Source: Epiperipatus broadwayi (taxonomy: Eukaryota; Onychophora; Udeonychophora; Euonychophora; Peripatidae). From it: DNA of 64,000 nt. The stretch spans positions 2,104,815-2,168,814 of the forward strand of contig JAQFVV010012573.1 of assembly GCA_028023455.1 (NCBI GenBank), read 5' to 3'. Numbering within the stretch: the first letter of the stretch is position 1; each line of letters begins with the position of its first letter. Made by a program: the position numbers and the translations under genes. The notes beneath the pieces were generated by a model. It was not told the DNA's origin. It worked only from the letters and a program-made list of their open reading frames with translations, and made no database searches. Positions 32,278 to 43,400 of this stretch are shown piece after piece.

Positions 32278-33149
32278 ATTTTCTCTTAGTTTGTATTTGT
32301 AATTCAAATTTGCATTTGCAAGTTTGTTCATCTATGTAATAAAATGACTTCTTTCTTCTTTATAATCTAAAGTTGAGTGCACTTTCATTCATACCTTTTT
32401 AAAATTAATTGTTGTTTCTGTTTTATTTATTCTGTAATGAGATTACACCTGCATTTTTATTTAAATTAATCCATTTAAATATTCTATTGGATGCTATTTT
32501 GCTTTTGCTTATTGCATTTCTATGGATGGCAATAAACCACACTTTTTTGCCTTTTTTTTTTGTCAACATTCTATATACATTCTAGATTGAGTGTCTATGA
32601 ATCAAAACGATGACCAAATTATTTTTTGACATCCCATAAAACAGACTTAAATTCCAGGTTGTTTTAATGCACCTATATAAGTATTGAAGTTGTGCTAATT
32701 TAATTGAGTTATTAGCACTAGATTTCCTGGAGTATACAGCAGTCCCAGTGAATAGTTGTAACCTTAATGGAATATACCAGATACAGTTAATTCTGGTTTA
32801 TGCCCTACACATTTTTTTATGGTGAAGAAGTAAAAGGTTTTTATGTAAATATATAAAATCCTTTTAATTATATAAAACAACATTTTAAATCATTATGGTA
32901 GAATTTAATGCTAGAATTGTATTGAAAGATAAAAGAGTTGTAGGTAAATTTGGAATGGAATAGAAAAAATTAGAATATAAACTTATAAAACTTGCAGAAA
33001 AAAAAGCGTATTATAAATTCTTTTTTTTTTTTTTTTTTTTAAAAAAAAGCGCTAAATAGAAATAGTCCATAAAAATAGATCACATTTTGACTAACAGAAA
33101 ATATCTGTTTTACAATTGTAATGTCCTTAATAGAATCAGCAAGAAAATT
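32276..33149. other. Gene-free AT-rich DNA
   Basis: Nothing recognised apart from a 22-base T run near 33019-33040. Confidence 0.5.
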
Positions 33150-34985
33150 ACAATCAATTAGTCAGATATAAAGTACATATTAAGATAATATTAGAGAGAT
33201 GAAAACAGACACTATTAATAGTTGATATTGGTAACGTTCAAAAACATTTTAACGAATTTAAATTAAAAATTGCTAATTGTTTTAAAATATTGATAGATTT
33301 TGAGGATGGTTTATGCATAACTGGCACTATTAAAAAAATAAAACACTGTATTAGGAAGTGTAACAAATATAAGAGGTACAAAAAAGTAATAATTTATCAA
33401 GAAGTAATTGAAAATATTTAAAAGGTAATTCATTAAAAATTGTTGATATTTGAAATTCTGTAAAATGGTATAAAAAAAGAGATTATAATGATATAAAAAT
33501 ATAATTACGAATTAGCAAGAAAGAATATAATAGAGAATAAAATTGTCAAAGATATAAAACTATATCTTGGTATAAAAAAATATCACTAAAAAGAAGAAAA
33601 GCTGGAATCATTATTACAAAGATGATCGACATAATGAAATGTGTGGAAAAGTTATATAAAAAATTATATAGTTATAAAGAACAAAAAATTATAGTTATTA
33701 TTACAGTTACTACATCTGAATTGTCAACAATTTTAAAGAAAGAAATTACAAGTGCAATTAAATATATAAAGAAAGTAAGAATCCCAAGAAATGAAAAATA
33801 TTGATATTTTAAAAGAAGCATATGAATAAATAAAAAGTTGTTGGTGAAGCTATATACCAAATTTCTAAATGATAAAAATGTTTTAAATGATTGAAATAAT
33901 GCAATAATAATATTGATATTTAAGAAAAGTGATAAAGAATATATTAGGAAAAACAATACAAATTATCTACAACAAGTTTGTATTCAAACTAACAAAAAGA
34001 ACAAGCTGGATTTTAAAATGCTTTTAGCACAATAGATAACACTCAAGTATCAAGAAAAGTTATATAAATAATCAATGAATGTGAACTTTAATTATGCTTT
34101 AGATTTGTTGATTATGAAAAGACATTTAATTCTATAAGCAATTTGATAGTGATTAAAGCTTTGGTTTATCAAGATAGAGAAGAAATCTGGGATATTGTCA
34201 TATTCTGAAGAATATTTATCAATATGCAACAGGAATGATTAGATTAACTTGGTATCACTAAGAAAATTAACATTGATAAAGATGTATAATAGGGTGATTT
34301 CATATCTCTAATATTTTTACAGCAGTTTTACTAGAAATATTTTATGGATTAAAATGAAAATATAAGATAATAAAAATATATAAAAGTTATTTAAGGTAAT
34401 TTAGATTATGTAGGGTATGGTAGTTTTTGAAAATAATGCTTTATAGCTTCAGAAAATAATACAAGAATTATTAGAGAAAAAGAATAGAACTAAACATAAA
34501 TACTAAAAAGACTAAAATAATGTTTAATAGGTTTCCTCAAGAGATGAAAATAAAGATTGGTAATCATGGATTAGAAGTTAATATCTACTAATACTTGAAT
34601 CAGATTATTAATATAGATGAATATATAATAGATAAAATTAATCATAGGTTTAAACTTGGATGGAGTCTTTTGATAGAAATAACAATATTTAAAAAAATAT
34701 GTCTCTGTATTTATTTGAAAAGGAAATTTTTAATAGAAGTGTTTTATCAATTCTATCTTATGGATCTAAAATTTGGACATTTAACAGAAGATTAACAAAG
34801 AGACCTCATATAACTCAATAAAGTTATGAAGAGATGCACATTGTGAGTAATAATAATGGTTCAAATGCAAAATATTTGGATTAAACAACAAATGGATTAT
34901 CATTGAAATTACTGAAAAAATGATAAGACTGGATTGGAGCTGTCATCGTATTGATAGAAAATATGATAGAAATGCAGCTGGTACA
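33150..34985 (+). pseudogene. Decayed LINE (non-LTR retrotransposon), RT region
   Basis: Successive blocks in shifting frames follow the order of a non-LTR RT. VEKLYKKLYSYKEQK and EITSAIKYIKKVRIP (33640-33790) form the segment before the RT. AIIILIFKKSDKEY lies near 33905. At 34003-34180 come EQAGF, a stop, NAFSTIDNTQ and then CFRFVDYEKTFNSI (motif A, FVDYEKAFDS in relatives). ISNIFTAVLLEIFYGLK (motif B region) lies near 34305. Later come KKTKIMFNRFPQEMKIKIG (34510) and RSVLSILSYGSKIWTFNRRL. This wording is typical of RTE/Jockey-type LINEs. Numerous stops and frameshifts mark it dead. The endonuclease end is absent or unrecognisable. A relative lies on the other strand at 59626-60312. Confidence 0.75.
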
Positions 34986-34989
34986 AAAG

Positions 34990-35100
34990 TAATTTTTTTC
35001 TTTATGTCATAGCATCGGCCGGGAAGTGAACCCACAACAACCGTCTGCAACCAACTGCTTGCTTGCAAGACGGTTGCACTGACATCTCGGCTACAATGCT
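34990..35100 (-). mobile_element. Short tRNA-derived SINE, copy B
   Basis: The best preserved copy. On the minus strand TAGCCGAGATG (35093-35083) matches a polymerase III A box and GGTTCACTTCC (35032-35022) a B box, about 50 bp apart. CCGGCCGATGCTATGACA and an A-rich tail follow. The A box recalls Leu/Ser-type tRNAs with a long variable arm. It lies directly after the 3' end of the LINE relic. At about 110 bp it is little more than a tRNA head and tail. Confidence 0.78.
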
Positions 35101-35204
35101 TGACTAATTTTTAATGATACTTTTAGTGCATTTATAAACTTTTTCCAAATGACTGTTATATTTAAACACAACTACATTATCTATACTGAACTTAATGTAA
35201 TTAG

Positions 35205-35400
35205 AAGGGATATGGACTCAGACTTTTAAGCTCCCTATAGATATCCAGTTCATCTTATACAACCGATACACATGACCACATGTGAAAATGATAAATAATC
35301 TCTAATATAAGTATTTCATACTGAACAAGCTCATGTTAGTCTAGATCATCATTTCCCACACATATAAACAATCAGTGCTTAATCTGTTATATAAATAAAT
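35205..35400 (+). mobile_element. Diverged single arm of foldback family F3
   Basis: This follows the left arm and subterminal part of the 29.5 kb element in the same order: ACTCAGACTTTTAAG, CATCTTATACAACCGATACA, GATAAATAATCTC, GTATTTCATACTGAACAAGC, ATCATCATTTCCCACACATA and AATCAGTGCTTAATCTG. The other arm was not found, so it is a truncated or older copy. Confidence 0.6.
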
Positions 35401-37711
35401 GTCTATAAGGCATTTTCAATAATGAATATATTTATAAAATGCTACTCTTTTATATTTTTAGTCGAAGATGAATCAATAAAACCAAACAATGATAATGAGA
35501 TAATTGGTTAAGAGTAAAGCAATTAAAAAAAAATAAAAGTAAAATACATAAAGACAGTTGGGCAGTGATTGTTAAGAATATTTTTTTAGAAATCAATCCG
35601 AAATTAAACTAGCTTTATTTATTTTTTGACACGTGGTTATAGATTTAGTCCTTTTCCCTTCTACATAATGAGCATTATTTACATGTAAATTAATAATAAT
35701 AAAAATATATGTTGTTGTTTTTTTCCAAATTTATAGTCAGTCAAGTTGAAAACTAAATTATTTATTAAAGATGTTTTTCAGGGTGAAGAGATATGCAAAC
35801 TTTCTATGGCCAATTCTAAATATAAAGTTTAACTTTTAATTAATTCATAATACGGCTAAAATCATCATCAGGCATATAATGGCAGACATCGAAATTCTTT
35901 ATGTTGACTTATTAATGACAATTAAAAGACGATTTTGTAAATAGGAAACAATTTAAATTTTCATTCATAATTTTAGGGTTTTACTATTTCACTCAATTTT
36001 TAGAGTGGATAATATGAATGAATACACACTATTTACTAACTAAATTAATTAAATTTTACTATGTGCAGCTTATATTATCTTGGTTATTAAATGACATTTA
36101 GTATTAAACAAATGGAAGTAATCTCACATATACGTCTGTGTAGATTTTTATCACTCTACTAAAAATTGAAAGCTTTTCGACATAGGTGTATTCTCCCAAG
36201 ACTCTCAAGTAGATAGTGAGAGATTTTAATAAGCACCTCATATTATGAACTTTTCTCAATTATTGTTTTCACAGAGTATGAGCAGTGATATGCCATCTTT
36301 ATTAGTTAAGATAACACAAATTAAACAGTTTATATATAGAAAGTATTCTGATTTCTGAAATAAAGTTTCAAACAACTCTCAATTTAAAAATTAAGATGTA
36401 GTAAAAATAAAGATGGTATTTATATATGCCTTGTATTTACAGACTAATATAGGTTTAGGTTTATTTTTATTACAAAAATTATTTTAATTTAAAAATTACC
36501 TTTAATAATTATAATTCAATGACTTGATATGTTAAGAATTAAACTAAAATTGATGTAGACACATCTGCGTTTGTAAGGCGTATAGAATATAATTTTTATT
36601 TGCTCAGAACTTTTATTATTATACGGTCGGCGCGTGATATTGACAGAATGTATAATTTCCTTCAAGGTGGTTAATAGTTTATAATTTATAATATATTGTT
36701 TATTTTTACAGCTAGCCCAAGTGCGTTCAATTGAGATCAAACGCGACAGTATGCAATTACTAACTTCTATTTTCTTCTCTTTCTTTTTTATTTTAAATGA
36801 GCGTTAAGCTTTTATTTTGTTCTAAATATTTTGTTGTAACTTCAAATTATTATCATTACTTTATAACATCTTTAAATTAAAAGACAGCTGCTTCTGAAAC
36901 ATAATTTTATTTTCCTTAGAAAAAAATTATGCTTGCTTTATTTATTTATTAGTAGATTTTTATTTTAAATAAATTGTTTACTTTAAAGGGCTTAATGTTG
37001 TAGTGCTTTGCGGCATCAGCCTACCAAACATATTGCCTAGGATTCAAGTCAGAGCAGGATAAAACTTTATATTTTTCATATTATAATCTGGTTTAGGAAA
37101 CTTTTTTCAGATATATGACCCATACACAACACAATTATCATCATCATTATCTGCCACTCGAAAACGAATATGATTATTCTAGATCCCCCCCCCCCCAAAA
37201 AAAAAAAAATAAGCAAAAAAGAGAAAGATGAATTTTTTTTAAACTGCAAATACATAAAGATTTCTTAGTTTGTTTTATTTATATCTTACACCTTCTCTTT
37301 TAGCATCTTCTTCAACATCTTGCTCAATTGTAGCTCTTTATTACATTCTATTCTCAATCTTGTCTTTCCAATGAAAACAATCATTACTTCACTTTTTTTA
37401 CATTATCTTTGAAATAGTCTTTATAAAATAAATGCAATCTTTTTTTTTTTTTTTTTAACAAAAAACCTACTCATAGTTTACTGTAAAAAAATTTGAGGGG
37501 GAGTCTGTGTATTGTTTATTCACTTTTGACACCCAGTCCATTAAAATTATATCTTTACAATACTAGATTTTATATCATTAATTTCAGAAAATTGAAAATA
37601 TACTGTTTTTAAATAATCTTATTGTATTTTATATGCTTTTTAATTACTTGCATGTCTGTGTATGTTTTGAAATTCGCTGGGGTTGAGATTGTTTTTAATT
37701 TTAACAAAATA
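35401..37711. other. Gene-free AT-rich DNA
   Basis: No gene recognised. The frame on the minus strand at 36516-36740 lies in a patch with some CpG but shows no known motif. A 12-base C run with following A run lies at about 37186-37212; a T run lies near 37440. Confidence 0.5.
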
Positions 37712-38176
37712 ATATGCAAAAAAAATTTTTTTTAAATAATATTTTTATGTAAACAATTTTAAACTGACTAAAAAGCAGAACAATAACTAAGTAATCCAAC
37801 TAAAAAATACAAAAAAAAACTGAATCTAGGTTAATTTGCCATTCCTAAAAAATATTAGAGATCTTAAAAATATAGACTTGTTGTAAAACAATTGGAAATT
37901 GCAGGAATATTATTGTTTCATAAAAGCATATGAGGTCTTTTTTATTTTTATGGTTTATTTGCATGTCTTTTTGAAATGACAACATTCCTTCAATTTCCTA
38001 TTGTTTTATAACAAGTCTAAATTCTTAAGGACTCTGTTATTTTCAAGAATGGCACATTAACCGAGAATCAGTCCCGTCCCCCCCCCCCACTTTTTAGTTG
38101 GATTACTTTTTTTAATCGGTTAATATAATTTACATAAAAGCAATTATTTTTTTAAAAAAACTTTTACATATTATTT
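37712..38176. mobile_element. Foldback element, family F4
   Basis: Arms of about 210 bp (37712-37925 and 37967-38176) pair through several blocks. AAGTAATCCAACTAAAAA pairs with its complement at 38090; TTAATTTGCCATTCCT pairs with AAGAATGGCACATTAA; and TAGACTTGTTGTAAAACAAT pairs with ATTGTTTTATAACAAGTCTA. The loop is about 40 bp. A C run (38077-38088) interrupts the right arm. It is non-coding and older than the 27 kb element. Confidence 0.75.
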
Positions 38177-39881
38177 TTAGTAATATTTTTGAATAAACAG
38201 CGTAAAAATAATATAATCTTTATAAAAATATATTAGCAAAAAAAAAATGATGGAAAAGCGTTTGGGGGAAAATAATTTATCAATGAGAGCAATGAAATTA
38301 GTTAAAAAGAAAAAATCTTTCTAAGTGTTATTAATGAAAATTTTCTGAAAGAAATTAAATTATCAATGAAGAAAAAAATTCCACAAATTGGAAAAAATGA
38401 ATAATGTAATTGCAAAAAGTGCACCAAGTATACATTTGCTTCATAAATAGTATTCATGACCGTTAGTAAATGTGAAATTACTAATAAATTAGTGTTGTAG
38501 GATTTTATTGCTTTTGTAAATATATATATATATATTATTTATCTGAATTTCATAGTAAAATATAAATAGCAACATAGTAGTTTTCTAAATAAATTTTATT
38601 ATGTTAATGATATTTTTATTTCATATTATTTCAAATGAACTGATATTTTCATTATCTAAAAAACCCAAAATGATTAACTTGTTTTACGTGTGGATGGAGG
38701 CACCATGGCATGGGTATCCAATTATGAATATCTGAAAGTTAGTAGGCTAAAATGAAAAAGAAAGAGAAAAACTTGGAAAGAGTTGTATGGTTAATGTGAA
38801 AATCGTTTTAAACTCTTTTCAAGTCTTTTATTAAAATATCTACACAAGCTTGTATTATATCTTATTTATACAAATGCTGGATTACTTTTTTCCAGTATAA
38901 CATTTAAATGCTTTCTTACCAATTGAAATCCAAAACTTATTTCTCTTTCAATTATAATAATGACAATAATTTTGTCTAAATATTTTGATATATAGACTGA
39001 ATGTTTTTTAATGCTAAATTTAAATAAAAATCATATTAAAAAAACGTACTTTTCTTGTCAATCATGCTTCTATCTTAACCATTTAACATAATTAATAGAT
39101 TTTAAAAAAAATAGTAATATATTAATATTTAAAAAATTCTACAAACAATGTATTTATTGGGGGGAAAATGATATAATGATGTTAGAATAAAATTACACAT
39201 AGCAGCAAATCAGTTCAAATACAAGCAGGTTTAGGCCTATTCAGTCATGAATCTAAGGTTTGTGTGAAAAACCCTTCTAAGTTAATCTAGTTTTAGGTAA
39301 TACTCTGTAAATAGTTAATGTTTTCTCCTTTTCATATATTAGCCTTTTTAATTTACAGCAATATTACATATACCTGAATATTTTATCAAACTGCAGAATT
39401 GCCTAAACCATTCTTTTTTTTATTTGTATGTTCATCTAACTTATATCTCCCAGAAACATAACTTTACATAAAAAAGTAAAGCATTTTATGAACTTCATTT
39501 TAAGTATAAAGTGGGTAATCAAAAAAAATGGTAGATGTCATATTTAATATCTAATAACAGATCACTTATGGAATAAAAGGAAAAACAAAAATGACACAAT
39601 AGACTATTATTTTGTCATCCTAAATAAATGAAAATCACTTCTAAAACAAACATTTATAAAATATTCCAATGTATTATCAGGATATACCATTTTTTATCAC
39701 ACTGCATTTCCAATATGTGAAATCAAAAAAATAAAGAACTAAAACATAAAAAAAAAAAGTGAAAACATTTCTAATCTTACACTCTAGATTATCTTTAAAT
39801 AAACCACATTTATTATCAAAAAAGATTTGAATATCTTCCATTGTAGTTTATCCTTATTCAAAAAAATTAAAATTAAATTGT
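38177..39881. other. Gene-free AT-rich DNA
   Basis: Nothing recognised. A short TA run lies at 38520-38536. Confidence 0.5.
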
Positions 39882-40046
39882 TGGAATTTACTATCATAAT
39901 GTGAAATTTGTTTTTTATAAATGCTGTAGTGAATTCAAAAAATGTTTTGTGAGTGTAAAGTGATGGAATTTATTATTTCATAATACGAAATTTGCTTTTT
40001 ACAAAGATTATTGTGAATTAAAAATCTGATTGTGATTGTAAAGAGT
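39882..40046. repeat. Tandem duplication, unit about 83 bp
   Basis: TGGAATTTACTATCATAATG, GAAATTTGTTTTTTATAAA, GTGAATTCAAAAAATG and GTGTAAAG of the first unit recur in order in the second as TGGAATTTATTATTTCATAA, GAAATTTGCTTTTTACAAA, GTGAATTAAAAATCTG and TTGTAAAG. Confidence 0.8.
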
Positions 40047-40829
40047 AATTTATTAATAACTTTTGATTATGATTATAACATGGATATTTGTATATTTATT
40101 CCTCAAAAGTCACTTTGAAAGTAGTCTTTCCTTAAACAAAAACAAATTTCTTTATGTACTGATTACATATGCTTTGAACAAAAATAATCATAAAACAATA
40201 TAAAGTTGCTTTTAAAAAAATTTAAGTCTTTAAGTTTTGCTAAATAGTGCAATAGAAACAAACACTACAATAAAAGAATTATCAAAAACTTGATGCACTT
40301 ATAACACACACACAAAAAAAATTGTCAATAATTCACTGGTGATAAAAATAAAATGTATTTTCTTTGTAAAGCAATTTAGGAATTGCAAAAATCTGTTAAA
40401 GTGATGGATAAAATTAAAATTGGAGTCAGATATTTTTCAATTTTATAGGCTCTAAGATATAAAAGTTTGAAGGAAAATTGAATGACATTGATAATACCAT
40501 TAGGCAAAGATTTAAAGATGACTGTACAAAAATATTTTAGAAAATCACAAGATTGAAATCATAAACCTCATCAAGAATTTGGAAGTAATATATTAAATAT
40601 TCATTTTTGGAGTGAGCATGATAGGTGTTCTATCAGGATTTTCTAACAGAAAAAAACATTATCAAGGCCAATAGAGTTTCAATTATTCTGACTGACTACT
40701 ACTGAATTCTTAAGAAATGCATTCCTAAAATCAGTACAGCACAAAACAAAATTTTGTCCTTTTGAAAAGATTTTAATAAGCATTTAAATATATGAGCTTT
40801 TAAAAATTAATTCATTTTCCTTTAAAAAA
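40047..40829. other. Gene-free AT-rich DNA
   Basis: Nothing recognised. Confidence 0.5.
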
Positions 40830-41275
40830 ATTTTACAATCATATTTGAATTGTTCGAGAGATCAGTGCAACTGCCTTGCACTTGCAGGCAGTTGCCCGGG
40901 TTGTAGGTTTGCTTCCCAGCTGATGCTATGACACTTTAAAAAAAATGTTATTTTCATTCTTGGGACATGAAAAATACTTTTGTTCAAATTAGTATTATTT
41001 AACTTGACACATCAAGCTTTCATTTTGTTTTATAATCAATAAATTTTTATAATTCTATAGTTCTAAACAGAATATTTTTTTATTTTTTAAAAAATATAAC
41101 AAAGCATTAAAATAAATGTTATATTAAAATTTTCTTTTTTTTTCTAAAAAAAAATAAATCTTTATATTATTCACTCCACATCTTATATTTACCAATCATA
41201 TAAAGATGCTTCACATTACCAGCATAGTCTTACACATTTTTTAAATTTATATATAGTATAATATTTATACAGTTA
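40830..41275 (+). repeat. Dispersed repeat R4, copy 1 (holds SINE C)
   Basis: Apart from the SINE, this stretch matches 45640-45935: TATTTTCATTCTTGGGACAT, TTTTGTTCAAATTAGTATTA and TTTTATTTTTTAAAAAATAT occur in the same order. Its end (AAAGATGCTTCACATTACCA, GCATAGTCTTACACATTTT) matches the end of the PLE P3 copy near 49755. R4 is therefore probably the 3' part of family P3. Confidence 0.65.
40850..40940 (+). mobile_element. Short tRNA-derived SINE, copy C
   Basis: Plus-strand core GATCAGTGCAACTGCCTTGC, ACTTGCAGGCAGTTGCCCGG, GTTGTAGGTTTGCTTCCCAG, CTGATGCTATGACA and an A tail. The B box is degraded to GGTTTGCTTCC. The flanks TTTGAATT and ATGTTATTTTC match the related unoccupied site near 45655-45695, so the insertion took place within repeat R4. 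Confidence 0.75.
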
Positions 41276-42513
41276 TGTATAAGAATGATGATTGTACCAC
41301 ATTTTCCAATCATCTCCTCAAAATCAACACTAGAGCTTTGAAATAGACTTTTCCATTTAGAAGTAATTTGTTCTTAGTGAAATAATGAAAATGCATAAGC
41401 TTTTATCTGGATGCCATTTTTTCATATGAAAAGAAAAATTCTGAATAGACCAATCTTAAATATCCTTATTTCCCCAATTTCCTCTAATGTTTGGCATTTT
41501 TTCAGTGGGTAAGCATTTTCTATAAAAAAATTTCATAGACCTGGAAATGATGTGCTAGTGTAATCATTTGAAATGAAATCTGCAATATAAAATGATATTG
41601 ACAACTTGAATTTTATAAAAATAATAATTTATTTTTAAGATACTCCCTAACTTATACACACAAAGTAAAAAAAATTTCAGCATAAATTCTTAAAATACTT
41701 AAGCATACAAATTATGAATACAAAAGAAATAAGTAAAATATATTTTTTCTCTTCTTTCATTAATGTTTAAAAAAATTTTTTTACCATAGTATACAGCGAA
41801 TTTATTTTTAATATTCATATAAACTTTCTTTACAAATCAATATGAGACACATTCTGTGTTGTCTGTTATCCTTCCAATTTGTACAATTTCAAATTTCCCT
41901 TTTTTAGCATTTTTGCCTTAAGTATTCAATTTCAATCAATTCTTTGTAGACACAGATGAGTTTTAATTTACCCAGATATTGTAGCATTTATGGTATATAT
42001 ATATATGGCTGGCTGGTAGATGTTTAAATTAATCAGGAATGCATTTTCTGTGAGGTTTTTATCAAGTAGTTGAATTGAAGACATTGGGTTTTTTTTAATT
42101 TCAATTCACAGTATATTTACTAACACATTTCTTTAAAAAAACAGAGATATGGGTAACTGTGTAAAAGTTATAGTTCAAAAAGGAAAACATTTTCTGCCTT
42201 TAATATTATAAATTAAATTTCCACAAAAATCTCTTTAATTGTATTGTTCTTTTCACTAGCAAATACTAAAACTAATTGTTTTTTAATCATTCAGTCCAAC
42301 ATTAAAAAATGTAGCTCCTCCTTTCTTTTTCTTAATCTTTTTAAGAAATTCTTTCACATTTTTCTTTTTTAATATTTTTATTTTTAATTAAAAATACATA
42401 ATAGTCTACTGGGTTTTTTTTTTTTAGTTTAATTATGATTACATATCAGATATGTAGATTCATTTTTTGTTATCCACAAACCTAAATAAATAGGTTTATA
42501 TATATATATATAT
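41276..42513. other. Gene-free AT-rich DNA
   Basis: Nothing recognised. Short TA runs lie at 41995-42006 and 42498-42512. Confidence 0.5.
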
Positions 42514-42549
42514 TGAAGCAATCGATGTCTAATCGTCATCGATGCTTCA
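42514..42549. other. Perfect short hairpin beside a TA run
   Basis: TGAAGCA and TCGATG pair with CATCGA and TGCTTCA, with one unpaired A in the left strand and a loop of nine bases. It borders a less AT-rich patch (42550-42640). Function unknown. Confidence 0.6.
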
Positions 42550-42833
42550 TGTTTCACCATCTCTACTAACCTCCAGGGGTCCGCAATTCAGACCTTGCTA
42601 TAAATATATGCTATTCACCCACACACTGTATGCCTAATGATTAGAGAAATTAATAAAATTAAAACTATTTAGTAAAGTAAAACAGTAGTGTGCGTGATGC
42701 GTATATATATGAATGAAGCAATAATGGTATTAATGTTTATTGCTGACAACTAAACATTTTCTTTATATAATTGTAAATTTTTTTGTTATATCTATATGTA
42801 TTTTGATTTAAAGTATTTAATTAAACTATTTAA

Positions 42834-43400
42834 TGTGACAACAAAGAAGAATGGGGGAGGCTTGAAATGCTAAAATAATCTTTGTTTAAATTCAGCTTGT
42901 TGCCTTTAATTAAAATTGTCAATCGCAATTAAGATCGAAAACAAATCGTTTATCAGTTGTTGTCGAATGATTTAAAATAGCTAAAAATGGTATTTCGAGC
43001 CTTATCTGTATAAAAACATGTTTTTAATTAAATGTTCTTTGTAAGGGGATTATAGAGATAGTGTATAAAAAGAGCCCATAAGACCTTTTAAAGTGCAGTC
43101 GGTGATTTTCACTTGATAAGTTAGTTACTTGATAAATCAGGTAGTTACTTTCACTTGATCAGTCAGTTACTTTTACATTCCTGATTCAAAAAGTGTTGCC
43201 AGACCATCATTTAAGAAGTCAAGAGAAGTTTAGTGCCATGGAGCATGAGTAGTGGAGCCGTCCACCTTTCTTTTTCCTCTCGGAGGACTGTCTACCAGCC
43301 ATCAAAATTCCATCTGACTGGCCATATGAGATGACTTAGAATTGCCAACCTGCCTGCCTGCCATTATGCTGATATCTTAGGTAAAATCATGTAATTTAGA
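42834..43400 (+). promoter_or_regulatory. TATA-containing promoter- or LTR-like patch
   Basis: TGTGACAACAAAG at 42834 could be an LTR-type TG start. GTATAAAAAGAG near 43061-43072 is a strong TATA box. From about 43106 to 43172 the unit TCACTTGATAAGTTAGTTAC recurs about three times in variants. The patch then becomes GC-richer (43190-43380) and includes GCCAACCTGCCTG, shared with 25948. No open frame follows, so it may be a solo LTR of an unrecognised retrotransposon, or a real promoter. Confidence 0.35.

Noticed and set aside
32036-32278. 80-codon frame ending in Ile-Tyr repeats
   Set aside because: The C-terminal part translates TA runs and the rest is low complexity.
34990-35100. Genuine tRNA gene
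   Set aside because: The stems do not close into a canonical cloverleaf, an A tail follows, and two diverged copies exist, so it is a SINE.
36516-36740. 74-codon minus-strand frame in a CpG-containing patch
   Set aside because: No recognisable motif, no splice or promoter context.
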